Shown here in pieces: positions 14,349 to 21,998 of a stretch of 28,787 nt of DNA. The DNA is taken from positions 1 through 28,787 of the forward strand of contig MHYB01000043.1 in the NCBI GenBank assembly GCA_001824635.1, written 5' to 3'. Below the pieces are notes generated by a model. The model did not search any database, was not told where the DNA came from, and saw only the letters and a list, made by a program, of their open reading frames with translations. The translations under genes and the position numbers were made by a program. The number at the start of each line of letters is the position of its first letter. Within the stretch, counting starts at the first letter, position 1. The DNA is from Planctomycetes bacterium GWF2_50_10. Its GTDB lineage: Bacteria > Planctomycetota > Phycisphaerae > Sedimentisphaerales > GWF2-50-10.

Positions 14349-14681
14349 TTAATGTGTATATTCAATCAGTTTTATTTCGTGCCCCAGTTTGCTTTCAACA
14401 GCACTTTTTATTAACTGCCAGTGCGGACACGGAAAACCCAGCGGAGTGCCTTTGGCAATGCACGAAGCAAACGCAATTGCCTGAGCCCCTCTGTCGACCA
14501 TGTTCTTTGCTCTTGTGACAGCCCTCTTGCCCGGACAACCTCCGCATGACACAAAACCCACAATCTCAATTTGCCCCATGTCTGCAAACGCAGCTTTGCC
14601 TTCCTGAGCAACCTTAAAATCAGTTGTTCCCGCGCAGAGGTCTTCTGTCTGCTGACATCTTATTATTCCAATCCTGGTCAT
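14349..14681 (-). CDS. CGGC-domain (putative metal-binding) protein
   Basis: The ATG at 14681, with AAAGGAA six bases before it, gives 110 residues; a TTG at 14702 overlapping the previous gene is less likely. It starts MTRIGIIRCQQTED and has GFVSCGGCPGKR (C46-G-G-C49), plus further Cys at about 16, 73 and 84. This matches the CGGC domain family (PF08821 type), small Cys-rich proteins of anaerobes thought to bind metal or Fe-S but without a proven role. It follows the NifX-like gene by 17 bases in the same direction, so the DUF134, NifX-like and CGGC genes form a small operon. Confidence 0.8.
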   Translation of the reverse strand: MTRIGIIRCQQTEDLCAGTTDFKVAQEGKAAFADMGQIEIVGFVSCGGCPGKRAVTRAKNMVDRGAQAIAFASCIAKGTPLGFPCPHWQLIKSAVESKLGHEIKLIEYTH

Positions 14682-14698
14682 TACTGTTTCCTTTACAA

Positions 14699-15064
14699 TC
14701 AATGACAGCCATGCCCGGCACAGGCGTTTTCGGCTGTAATTTCCTCAAGCAATTTGCCTTTGTAATCTTTTATTAACTGCTCCACTGTTTTGGCACTGGC
14801 CCGGTAAGCCTTTATTCCGCTGTTTTTCAATTTCTGAAAAGCTCCCATGCCCATACCCTGACAGACAATCGCATCGATCTGTTTATCTCCTATGACACTC
14901 AAGGGTTGGCACATCCCGTGTGAATGGTGCATATTCGTGTTGGATACAAACTCAAATGTGCCCGCCTCAACATCAAAAATCATAAAATATGGAGCACTTC
15001 CAAAATGACCGGACAATTCGGCATCAATTCCATCGTTTGTTATTGTCGGGATGCAAACTCTCAT
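14699..15064 (-). CDS. NifX/NifB-type dinitrogenase iron-molybdenum cofactor-binding family protein
   Basis: Start chosen at ATG 15064 (MRVCIPT) because AAAGGAT precedes it; a TTG six codons earlier is possible. The 121-residue protein has the family layout: MRVCIPTITNDGID, LSGHFGSAPYFMIFD, GMCQPLSVI and IVCQGMGMGAFQKLKNSGIKAY. The C-terminus ends CAGHGCH, a possible metal-binding tail. Stand-alone members of this family (PF02579) in anaerobes bind iron-molybdenum or other Fe-S-based clusters and often adjoin DUF134 regulators. No nif structural genes are nearby, so nitrogen fixation is not implied. Confidence 0.88.
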   Translation of the reverse strand: MRVCIPTITNDGIDAELSGHFGSAPYFMIFDVEAGTFEFVSNTNMHHSHGMCQPLSVIGDKQIDAIVCQGMGMGAFQKLKNSGIKAYRASAKTVEQLIKDYKGKLLEEITAENACAGHGCH

Positions 15065-15084
15065 TTTTAATATCCTTTTCAATA

Positions 15085-15387
15085 TTATTTGAGATTCTTA
15101 TTTTCCACAATTCCTCCCTTTATCTGGAGGGCTTTGCCATTGATTAGTGCATCGGCCACTTTCTTATGGGCTGAATTGATAATATTGCCGAATGTCTGAC
15201 GCGAGATATTCATCTGTCTAGCGGCATCTTCCTGATACAGCCCCTCCAAATCAGAGAGACGCATTGCCTCAACTTCATCAAGACTCAGGCAGACCTCTTC
15301 CAGCGAACACAGCGGTATTCCTCGTGGCTTGAAATAGACCACATTCGGGGTTAAACCGATCTTGCGGCATTTGCATGGTCTGGCCAT
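15085..15387 (-). CDS. DUF134 (UPF0251) helix-turn-helix regulator
   Basis: ATG at 15387 with AGGAC upstream gives 100 residues starting MARPCKCRKIGL, the standard N-terminus of the family. A sigma-factor-like HTH is seen in LSLDEVEAMRLSDLEGLYQEDAARQMNISRQTFGN (split here by helix turns near 35-70). The cysteines C5, C7 and C27 may bind metal. The gene leads a three-gene operon with the NifX-like and CGGC genes. A near-palindrome 13 bases upstream of its ATG is a good autoregulatory operator. The signal sensed is unknown. Confidence 0.87.
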   Translation of the reverse strand: MARPCKCRKIGLTPNVVYFKPRGIPLCSLEEVCLSLDEVEAMRLSDLEGLYQEDAARQMNISRQTFGNIINSAHKKVADALINGKALQIKGGIVENKNLK

Positions 15388-15399
15388 ATCAGTCCTACA

Positions 15400-15423
15400 T
15401 ATTATTAGCGTATGCCAATAATA
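15400..15423 (-). promoter_or_regulatory. Palindromic operator candidate upstream of the DUF134 gene
   Basis: Two 12-base half sites centred between 15411 and 15412 match at 10 of 12 pairs (half-site consensus on the minus strand TATTATTGGCAT-like). It lies 13-36 bases upstream of the start codon, where it would overlap or follow the promoter. Most simply it is the binding site of the DUF134 product. Confidence 0.6.
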
Positions 15424-15487
15424 AAAATGCAAAAGCTGGCCTTGTCAACAGAAAATCGGAATAAAAATAATATCTTCATTACCGCAT

Positions 15488-15885
15488 TTATCTTTGAACC
15501 GGCTCAAACTTTTTAGTCAATTCCGCCAAATCAAGAAAATCGATCTTGCCATCCCTATTTGCATCAGATCTTTCATAGAAATCATTTCCTCTGCTGCCGT
15601 CCTCCAGCAGCCAGTGCTGGCATAATGCGGCTAAATCAGTCCAAATTGACTGAATTATCCAAGACAAGATCGCCTTTGATGGCATCCTACACAAATACAA
15701 CCGAGAAATCTTCTGAATCTGTCAGGTTTCCAAATGCGTCATTAATCCGGAACGTGATCCAGTACAACTTGTCCGCTGTTGGTGCCCGGTATGTAACATG
15801 AACATGCGGGTCTGCAAACGAACTGAGGTTGAATGAGTCACCGGGCACCTCTAAAATAAAACCGCCTGATACCTGTGCTTTTTGC
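15488..15885 (-). pseudogene. Remnant of a secreted dockerin-like (EF-hand tail) protein
   Basis: Reading on the minus strand from about 15882 gives an Ig/cadherin-like end (FILEVPGDSFNLSSFADPHV, later LYWITFRINDAFGNL) that stops at an in-frame TAG at about 15690. Past the stop the same frame reads DAIKGDLVLDNSVNL, and after a one-base shift TDLAALCQHWLLEDG and SDANRDGKIDFLDLAEL. That is the Ca-binding dockerin-like tail usual at the C-terminus of planctomycete secreted proteins. The combination of an in-frame stop, a frameshift, and a stop just upstream (near 15886) shows it is decayed and truncated. It probably marks the end of a lost extracellular protein gene. Confidence 0.65.
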
Positions 15886-16197
15886 TTTTAAACCCGATGT
15901 TATTGAAATGCATTCGATTATTAATTGATATTCAAAGCAAGGCGGTATATTCTTCTGTAAGGGTATGCGGGATTAGTACGGAATCCGTGCCGATAAAGAA
16001 TTTGTCAGTTGCATTGCCTTAACAAGCTCGTGAATATTTCATTTAATTTGGCTGCGGTTTCCAAAATGAGTTTGAGTCGATCGATTTGTTTTTGCTGCGA
16101 TTTGATTCTGGTTTTTCTGGTCGTTGCAACCCCCTGTCACTTTTACATGTTACAGTGCAACATTGGTCCATTAATATGGATGTATTTGTGAATTGAT

Positions 16198-16229
16198 GTC
16201 CGGATTTTAGCAATTAAAAAAATCCGGAC
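16198..16229. repeat. Perfect 11-base inverted repeat
   Basis: GTCCGGATTTT (16198-16208) and AAAATCCGGAC (16219-16229) are exact reverse complements around a 10-base AT-rich loop. There is no long T-run after it on either strand, so it may be a weak terminator, operator or repeat end. Confidence 0.6.
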
Positions 16230-16339
16230 TTGTATTAACTTGGATTTGGGATGAATTGGTCGAACTTCTATTGCGTTATCTAATTACCATCCTTAAAATA
16301 CCTGTATTTCGCCGATAAAACATAACATCTTTTTGATCG

Positions 16340-16353
16340 TATTGCTAGCAATA
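16340..16353. promoter_or_regulatory. Perfect 14-base palindrome upstream of the Cys-PAS kinase
   Basis: TATTGCTAGCAATA is self-complementary and ends 14 bases before the ATG at 16368, close to the ribosome site GATGAGG. The position suits an operator, or an RNA hairpin near the start codon. Confidence 0.5.
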
Positions 16354-16367
16354 GATGAGGTTGTGTG

Positions 16368-17507
16368 ATGATATCTGAAGCTTTTATGACTAAGTACGCC
16401 CCTTCCCAGCTAAGTGACGAAGAAGCGATTCAGGAACAGGTCAAACTTGTTGCAGGTCACTACAGTCTGATCAACCCATTATATGATGCTGTTTCTGAAA
16501 TTGTGCTTATTGTCAACCAGAACCGACAAATAGTATTTTTCAACAACCATTTTCCTCAGTTATTGGGCATCAATAACCCTGATAAACTTTACGGTTTGCG
16601 CCCGGGAGAAGCCTTGGGGTGTTTGTATTCATGCAAAAGTCCTGGTGGATGTGGAACAACCCAGTTCTGTTCTCAATGCGGTGCTGTAAATGCGATTCTG
16701 GCAGCATTGAGCAATAAGGCTGATTTACGCGAATGCAGATTGCTCCAACAGGTCACAAATAACGCCTTTGACCTGCTGGTAAGAACAACCCCGCTGGAAA
16801 TCAAGGGGCAACTTTTCAGTATCGTTGCGATTACGGATATAAGCCACGAGAAAAGAAGAAGAGCACTTGAACGGATATTCTTCCATGATGTCATGAATAC
16901 TGCATTTAGCCTTAATATTCTCTCAAACATGCTTGATGACAATGCGAGTAACCAGGAGATTGCCGAATTCAAAAAGAACATGGTTTCAGTATCAAAACAG
17001 TTAATGGAAGAAATAAAATCACAAAAAGAATTCCTGGCTGCGGAATTTAACGAATTTCAAGCTCAGTTCTCTACCATCTCGGCAATTGAAATACTAAACG
17101 AACTCCTGCAAATGTTTAAACAAAGTTCTGAGGATCAGCATATTGAACTTATCTTTGAAACAGTTGGGCATGATGTAAAATTTCGAACTGACCGCACTCT
17201 TATAAAACGGGTTCTGGGCAATATGATAAAGAATGCTCTTGAAGCATCCAGACGTGGGCAGAAAGTGACCATCTCATGTAGAAAGGCCAATGACCGCATT
17301 GAATTTCGCGTGCATAATCAGTCGTTCATTCCAGAAGATGGACAACTGCAGATTTTCCAGCGATCGTTTTCAACTAAAGGTGAAGGACGCGGTCTGGGTA
17401 CTTACAGCATGAAATTGCTTTCTGAACGCTATCTCAAGGGCAATGTCGGCTTCGAGAGTTCAGAAAAGAACGGCACAACTTTTATTGCGGAATACCCCAT
17501 AAATTAA
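16368..17507 (+). CDS. Soluble PAS sensor histidine kinase with Cys-rich PAS insert
   Basis: The ATG at 16368 follows AGG by eight bases and gives 379 residues. The PAS domain (about 35-160) contains a Cys cluster: C85, C89, C95, C101, C104, in GCLYSCKSPGGCG and CSQCGAV. The dimerisation helix has FFHDVMNTAF with phospho-acceptor H173. The ATPase domain has NMIKNALEA, SFSTKGEGRGLGTYSMKLL and a terminal GTTFIAEYP. No transmembrane segment is seen, so it is cytoplasmic. Five closely spaced Cys suggest binding of a metal or Fe-S cluster, or thiol sensing. No response regulator is fused, so a partner such as the receiver at 18268 is likely. Confidence 0.88.
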   Translation: MISEAFMTKYAPSQLSDEEAIQEQVKLVAGHYSLINPLYDAVSEIVLIVNQNRQIVFFNNHFPQLLGINNPDKLYGLRPGEALGCLYSCKSPGGCGTTQFCSQCGAVNAILAALSNKADLRECRLLQQVTNNAFDLLVRTTPLEIKGQLFSIVAITDISHEKRRRALERIFFHDVMNTAFSLNILSNMLDDNASNQEIAEFKKNMVSVSKQLMEEIKSQKEFLAAEFNEFQAQFSTISAIEILNELLQMFKQSSEDQHIELIFETVGHDVKFRTDRTLIKRVLGNMIKNALEASRRGQKVTISCRKANDRIEFRVHNQSFIPEDGQLQIFQRSFSTKGEGRGLGTYSMKLLSERYLKGNVGFESSEKNGTTFIAEYPIN

Positions 17508-17607
17508 ATCTCTTCGGATAAAGAAGGGCCAAACAACAGGACCGTAAACTGCTGCTTTATCTAAACTGATCAAAGCTCTAGAAATAAAATATTCCGCAGT
17601 TTATCGC

Positions 17608-17655
17608 AAAAAAAATGGGACAAGCCTGATTCCTCATCGGACTTAAATTGTCCCA
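17608..17655 (-). terminator. Orphan minus-strand intrinsic terminator
   Basis: TGGGACAA (17616-17623) and TTGTCCCA (17648-17655) pair perfectly. Inner arms AAG..GAT / ATC..CTT make the stem longer. On the minus strand the stem is followed by eight T residues (17608-17615), an ideal rho-independent terminator. No minus-strand gene lies upstream of it: the DNA to its right up to 17777 is a gap, then a plus-strand gene. A small RNA ending here is the simplest reading. Confidence 0.65.
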
Positions 17656-17777
17656 ACCCTCTACTCGTGTACATTCTAAGCGACTATGTCCAAAATTTAT
17701 TTCGGCGATTTCAAAGTATTTTATAGATTCATTACTAGTATTAGTTTATATTACGGTCGCATTAGTTGGAGGAACTA

Positions 17778-18059
17778 ATGAAACTCGTGATTATCGCAAC
17801 ATGTGACTGCTGCAAAATGGAGTTATGCAGACTTCAATTCGAAGCTGGCGTCAATTCTGCTATTTACCAAATCAAAACCGGTGAAATCGATGATCATGTG
17901 AAAAACTTTGTTTGCCCCAAACACCCCGCCGCTGACGTTATATGTGAGATTTTAGTAGGAGAGTCCCCGCCGGACAAATGGACCAAAAAGCTTGGGCGAT
18001 CAAAACCTCCGCCCACCGTGGATATAATTACACAGTTGTTTGAAATTCATCCGAATTAG
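17778..18059 (+). CDS. Small Cys-rich protein of unknown function
   Basis: The ATG at 17778 follows GGAGGAA, giving 93 residues. I do not recognise the family. The N-terminus has CDCCKMELC, then the mid part has FVCPKHPAAD and a final single Cys in VICEIL; such Cys spacing suggests zinc or iron binding. There is no signal peptide or membrane segment. It lies between the Cys-PAS kinase and a stand-alone receiver in the same direction, with gaps of about 270 and 210 bases, so it probably has its own promoter. It may be an accessory sensor or target of the phosphorelay; that is conjecture. Confidence 0.6.
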   Translation: MKLVIIATCDCCKMELCRLQFEAGVNSAIYQIKTGEIDDHVKNFVCPKHPAADVICEILVGESPPDKWTKKLGRSKPPPTVDIITQLFEIHPN

Positions 18060-18267
18060 CTACAGACCTGTAGGGAATTGACACAATACGGCTTTATTTT
18101 TCTCCCCCAACCGCCCCTAAATCCAGATATAATATCTTCACAATAAAAATTCGACACACATTTAATTATCGCATCTTTTGCAAATTTCTTAAGGCCACCT
18201 GATATTTTGCCGAAAAAATTCATAAGAGGATATTTCTGGGAATGAACCTAATAATTTAGGGGGTACC
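18060..18267 (+). other. Gap upstream of the first receiver gene
   Basis: No gene is seen. CTACAG-AC-CTGTAG (18060-18073) is a short dyad just after the stop of the small Cys-rich gene. TATAAT occurs at 18128-18133 without a suitable -35 box. Confidence 0.35.
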
Positions 18268-18681
18268 ATGTTTTGGAAGAAAAAGCATCAACCGGCAACA
18301 AGAATCCTGCTTGTTGAAGATGAACCTGCAGTTCTGGCCAGCCTCAAAGATCGCCTCGAAATGAATGATTTTATTGTGCTGACCGCTTCAAATGGGGGAG
18401 AGGGTTTATCAACCGCCCTGGGCGAAAGACCGGACATAATCATAACGGATCTCATGATGCCGATCATGGGCGGACTTGAAATGATCGAGGCCTTGCGCAA
18501 GTCGGAAACTGGCAAATGCATTCCTATTATGATCCTAAGTGCTCGCAGAGATCAAAAGGATATGGAGCTTGCGGCAGCACTGGGAGTGGTTGATTATCTA
18601 ATAAAACCATTTGAGATGAGCGAATTACTGGGCAAGATCAATGATGTGATTGAAAACTGTTATTCCAGTCAGGGCCTATAA
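18268..18681 (+). CDS. Stand-alone response-regulator receiver
   Basis: The 137-residue protein is almost entirely a CheY-like receiver. The acidic pair is in VEDEP, the phospho-acceptor is D61 (ITDLMMP), the conserved Ser is in ILSAR and the Lys in LIKPF. A short basic leader (MFWKKKHQP) precedes it. There is no output domain, so it probably acts as a phosphate shuttle or by protein contact. GGGGG precedes the ATG. It closely resembles the receiver at 27273-27707 (both have an MF..K leader, DRLEM, GLEM and LLRK/ALRK), and the two flank the kinase cluster. Confidence 0.93.
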   Translation: MFWKKKHQPATRILLVEDEPAVLASLKDRLEMNDFIVLTASNGGEGLSTALGERPDIIITDLMMPIMGGLEMIEALRKSETGKCIPIMILSARRDQKDMELAAALGVVDYLIKPFEMSELLGKINDVIENCYSSQGL

Positions 18682-18757
18682 AAAAGTTATGATCGTCTGT
18701 AAAGTATAGAAACCATATAAGAATACTGTGATTCAGTGCTTTGTTTTGGGGAACCAC

Positions 18758-19618
18758 ATGGCAAGCTTTTGGTCACAAAATTTTGATTACCTGTATTTTG
18801 TTTATGGCCTCTCGTTTGTGCTACTGGCCTCGATCTGCATAATTTTGCGGCGTGCAGACCGGACAATTGCCTGGCAGTGGCTTGGCTTATTTGGAATAGT
18901 ACACGGAATCAATGAATGGCTTGACATGCTGGCGATTAGTGTCGGCGATTCTTTTTATTTCAAGTTGACCAGACTTGTAATAATGGCATTGTCCTATGTG
19001 TTCCTTCTTGAATTTGCAAGGCGATGGTATAATCGAAACAGGCCTGCCATCGCAGCTTATTGGTACATCTTCCCATTGTTAATATTGCTTGCTATTGGTT
19101 TCGTTGATCGGAATATAAACTGGTTCAATGCCGCATCACGTTATGTATTGGGGTTTGCAGGCAGTTTACTGGCCGGCTTTGTTTTGTTAAAGACGGCCTG
19201 CCCAGCAGACTGTAAAAGGCGATTCGGAGTCATCCTCGCGGCGGGCTCATTTCTGACATATGCTCTGGCTACCGGCCTAGTGGTTCCAAAAGCCGCGATA
19301 TTTCCGGCTACATGCCTGAATTATGATTCATTTTTCGCTGTCTGCGGTTTCCCAGTTCAACTGATCAGGATGCTGTGCGCACTGACTGCAATGACAGGAC
19401 TCTGGCTCTATCTGCCCAGACCTGTAAATGAAACAGCTAGTCAGAGAATACTCCACAAATTGGTATCACCAGCTATTTTTATTATTGTGATCCTGCTAGG
19501 CTGGTTTGCAACAGAATGGCGGGGAAAAAGCCTTGATTCAGACCTGCGAGATCGCCTGCTCATGGATACAATGAGCATAGCAGGCACAATCAGCCCTGAA
19601 CAGGTCAAGCAACTCTAA
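18758..19618 (+). CDS. Membrane kinase, N-terminal half ending at an in-frame stop
   Basis: ATG 18758 (GGGGAA upstream) is preferred over a GTG at 18728. The 286 residues contain about seven or eight transmembrane helices (from YFVYGLSFVLLASICIIL to FIIVILLGWFATEW), with charged loops between, and then the first ~30 residues of an extracytoplasmic domain. Translation stops at TAA 19616-19618, but the same frame stays open to 21970 with sequence that continues the domain. The two halves therefore come from one gene coding ~1070 residues. A single-base mutation or a sequencing error would explain the stop. Whether the membrane part alone is stable is unknown. Confidence 0.75.
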   Translation: MASFWSQNFDYLYFVYGLSFVLLASICIILRRADRTIAWQWLGLFGIVHGINEWLDMLAISVGDSFYFKLTRLVIMALSYVFLLEFARRWYNRNRPAIAAYWYIFPLLILLAIGFVDRNINWFNAASRYVLGFAGSLLAGFVLLKTACPADCKRRFGVILAAGSFLTYALATGLVVPKAAIFPATCLNYDSFFAVCGFPVQLIRMLCALTAMTGLWLYLPRPVNETASQRILHKLVSPAIFIIVILLGWFATEWRGKSLDSDLRDRLLMDTMSIAGTISPEQVKQL

Positions 19619-19669
19619 TTTACCAGTGCCGACAAGGAAAATCCCATCTTTGAACGCATTCGTGAGCAA

Positions 19670-21970
19670 ATGATTGCCCATGGACGATTTATTCACCAGC
19701 GCAGCATCTATAGTATGGCTATTCGCGATGGGCAGATAGTATTCGGGCCTGAAAACCTCAGTGAAAATGACCCCATGGCATCACCTCCCGGCACGGGTTA
19801 TATAGAGCCATCTCAGGCAGATTGGGATATTTTCAAAACCGGCCAGCCAACCACAATAGGACCTCAGAAAGATGAATACGGTACTTATTTTTCGGCCCAG
19901 GCTCCTATTTCCGATCCGCATACCGGAAAAGTGCTGATGGCTATCGGAATGGACGTTCCCGCAGATAAATGGGTAGCACAAATTGCAATCGTCCGTCTGT
20001 ACCCAATTTTAGGCACGCTGATTTTAGTAACAATACTGCTGGGCGGCATAAGCGCTATTCAGTGGCGAAACTATCTGCCGACTGAGCGTCAAAAACAGTT
20101 ACGGCATTTGGAAACCATTCTGGTGGCAGCCTGCGCACTTGTGGTTATTATTGCAGTGACAACTGTTACGACACTAACCGAGAACCGCGAGCGGAGAATA
20201 ATCTTTGATCAGATGGGATCCTCATATGCCGGGAAAGTCCGTGATGTATTCTTTTCACTTAAGAACGATCTTGCCTCAATTATCCGTTTTTACGAAGGCA
20301 GCAATCATGTGGATGGTAACGAATTCCGTGCCTTCGCGGGTCCGGTTGCCGAAAATGCTGCAGTGCAGGCTTTGGAATGGGTTCAGTTTGTACCAGCTGC
20401 AAGGAAAGAATTGATTGAAGCAGACGCAATCAAGGATGGAGTTGCCGGTTTCGCTATTTGGGAAAAAGATGCCAATAACGGAAACTTTCCTGCCAGAAGC
20501 AGGCCGGCATATTACCCGGTTTATTTCGCCGAACCAGCCCCAGGCAACGAAAAGGCATTAGGTTATGATTTAGGTTCAGAACCTGTACGATTCGCAGCCA
20601 TCCGGAAGGCGATACATACAGGACTGATAACTGCCACAGCGCCAATTACCCTTGTCCAGAAAACTGGAAAACAGGAAAGTATACTGGTTTTTCAGCCGCT
20701 CATCTCTTCAAAATATCCTGACACACAGACTGACAATGGCAATAAAAATGTGGAAGGTTTTGCGCTGGGCGTAATCCGGCTGCAGTCCATGCTGGAAAAT
20801 TGCCTGGCCGACAGCATTCATATGGACCAGATTTCCATACGCCTCGTCGACTTGACAGAGACCGAGAATCCAAAATTGCTGGCTGTATATCCCCCAGCGC
20901 AAACTGATAAATCAGCAGTTGACATGTCTTGCTCAAAGGAAAGCCAACCTAAAAACATTTATCCTCTCTTCTTTTTTGGACGCACCTATGCACTTGTTGC
21001 AAACCCCAGCCGTCAATTCTATCTTGTGCATTCATCAATTACACAATGGCTGGTGGGATTGGGAGGAATATTTCTTTCTGCAGTGCTGACGGCCTTTGTG
21101 GGATTTCTGCGGAATCGCCAGATAGTTCTGGAGCAACAGGTGCTTCAGCGAACTGCCGACCTTCACCAAAGCAATGAGCACCTCAAAAATGTCACCGCGC
21201 ATGCCACCGAAATGGCAGACAGGGCTGAGAAAGCCAGTACCGCTAAAAGCGAATTTCTGGCCAACATGTCTCATGAGCTGCGCACGCCTCTGCACAGCAT
21301 AATAAGTTTTGCTGGATTCGGTGTCAAAAAATACGCGGCCGCCGAAAAGGAAAAGCTGCAGGATTATTTTCTCAAGATTCAAAAGAGTGGAAAAGCACTT
21401 CTTGAGATGGTGAATAATCTGCTTGATCTGGCCAAGATCGAATCCGGAAAAATGTGTTTTGATTTTGCCAGAGCCGATTTAAACGATTTGGCAAGCCAGG
21501 TACTTGACGAATTTGAATTTCTCATTTCAGAACGCAAAATCACAGTTCAATGTCACAAATCCGATCTGGAATTACAGGCATTGCTCGATCCTGAGAAAAT
21601 TAAGCAGGTTATTCGCAACCTGCTCAGCAATGCCGTGAAATTTTCTCCCGTGGGAGGAATAATTGAAATTGATATGTCCTACGATGATAAAGCGATCATC
21701 TTCTCCATTAAAGATCAAGGTCCCGGAATCCCTGAAGATGAGATTGAGATAGTATTTGAAAAATTCATGCAGTCCAGCAAGACCAAATCAGGGGCTGGCG
21801 GAACAGGTCTTGGACTGGCGATATGCAAGGAAATCGTCGAGGCGCATAATGGTCAGATCGCAGCTACAAACAATTCGTGCGGAGGGAGTACTTTCATTTT
21901 CACAATCCCTCTTCCAAGCGATCCGGAGCCGGATGAGATTTCGTTAACAGCAGCTGAGGTTTCACATTGA
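19670..21970 (+). CDS. Membrane kinase, C-terminal half (CHASE, histidine kinase)
   Basis: This 766-residue frame begins at the first Met after the interrupting stop; that ATG has no ribosome site, so expression alone is doubtful. It continues the extracytoplasmic domain (IYSMAIRDGQIVFGP, PPGTGYIEPS), then two transmembrane helices, a CHASE-like sensor (about residues 185-380, with ALEWVQFVP and YYPVYFAEP), another membrane helix, a coiled coil, HisKA (FLANMSHELRTPLHS) and ATPase (NLLSNAVKFSP, DQGPGIP, GTGLGLAI). His is residue 839 of the undisrupted gene (codon 287 being the stop). CHASE domains usually sense small extracellular molecules. The next gene, a receiver-kinase, starts 28 bases later and is probably co-transcribed. 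Confidence 0.85.
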   Translation: MIAHGRFIHQRSIYSMAIRDGQIVFGPENLSENDPMASPPGTGYIEPSQADWDIFKTGQPTTIGPQKDEYGTYFSAQAPISDPHTGKVLMAIGMDVPADKWVAQIAIVRLYPILGTLILVTILLGGISAIQWRNYLPTERQKQLRHLETILVAACALVVIIAVTTVTTLTENRERRIIFDQMGSSYAGKVRDVFFSLKNDLASIIRFYEGSNHVDGNEFRAFAGPVAENAAVQALEWVQFVPAARKELIEADAIKDGVAGFAIWEKDANNGNFPARSRPAYYPVYFAEPAPGNEKALGYDLGSEPVRFAAIRKAIHTGLITATAPITLVQKTGKQESILVFQPLISSKYPDTQTDNGNKNVEGFALGVIRLQSMLENCLADSIHMDQISIRLVDLTETENPKLLAVYPPAQTDKSAVDMSCSKESQPKNIYPLFFFGRTYALVANPSRQFYLVHSSITQWLVGLGGIFLSAVLTAFVGFLRNRQIVLEQQVLQRTADLHQSNEHLKNVTAHATEMADRAEKASTAKSEFLANMSHELRTPLHSIISFAGFGVKKYAAAEKEKLQDYFLKIQKSGKALLEMVNNLLDLAKIESGKMCFDFARADLNDLASQVLDEFEFLISERKITVQCHKSDLELQALLDPEKIKQVIRNLLSNAVKFSPVGGIIEIDMSYDDKAIIFSIKDQGPGIPEDEIEIVFEKFMQSSKTKSGAGGTGLGLAICKEIVEAHNGQIAATNNSCGGSTFIFTIPLPSDPEPDEISLTAAEVSH

Positions 21971-21998
21971 AAAATTTTACGGCAAAAGGAATACAAAA

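Larger units (their letters stand above)
15886..16364. other. Non-coding gap before the signalling island
   Basis: No gene is supported. The only notable structures are a perfect 11-base inverted repeat at 16198-16229 and a 14-base palindrome at 16340-16353. A 60-codon plus-strand frame at 16009-16191 has no ribosome site or recognisable composition. Confidence 0.5.

Noticed and set aside
14349..15387. Nitrogen fixation from the NifX-like gene
   Set aside because: No nif structural or assembly genes are present; stand-alone family members occur widely in non-fixing anaerobes.
16009..16191. 60-codon hydrophobic plus-strand frame
   Set aside because: No ribosome site or promoter, and it lies in DNA with palindromes and a neighbouring pseudogene.
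19616..19618. Stop codon recoding (selenocysteine or pyrrolysine) in the CHASE kinase
   Set aside because: The codon is TAA, which is neither Sec (TGA) nor Pyl (TAG); mutation or sequencing error is simpler.
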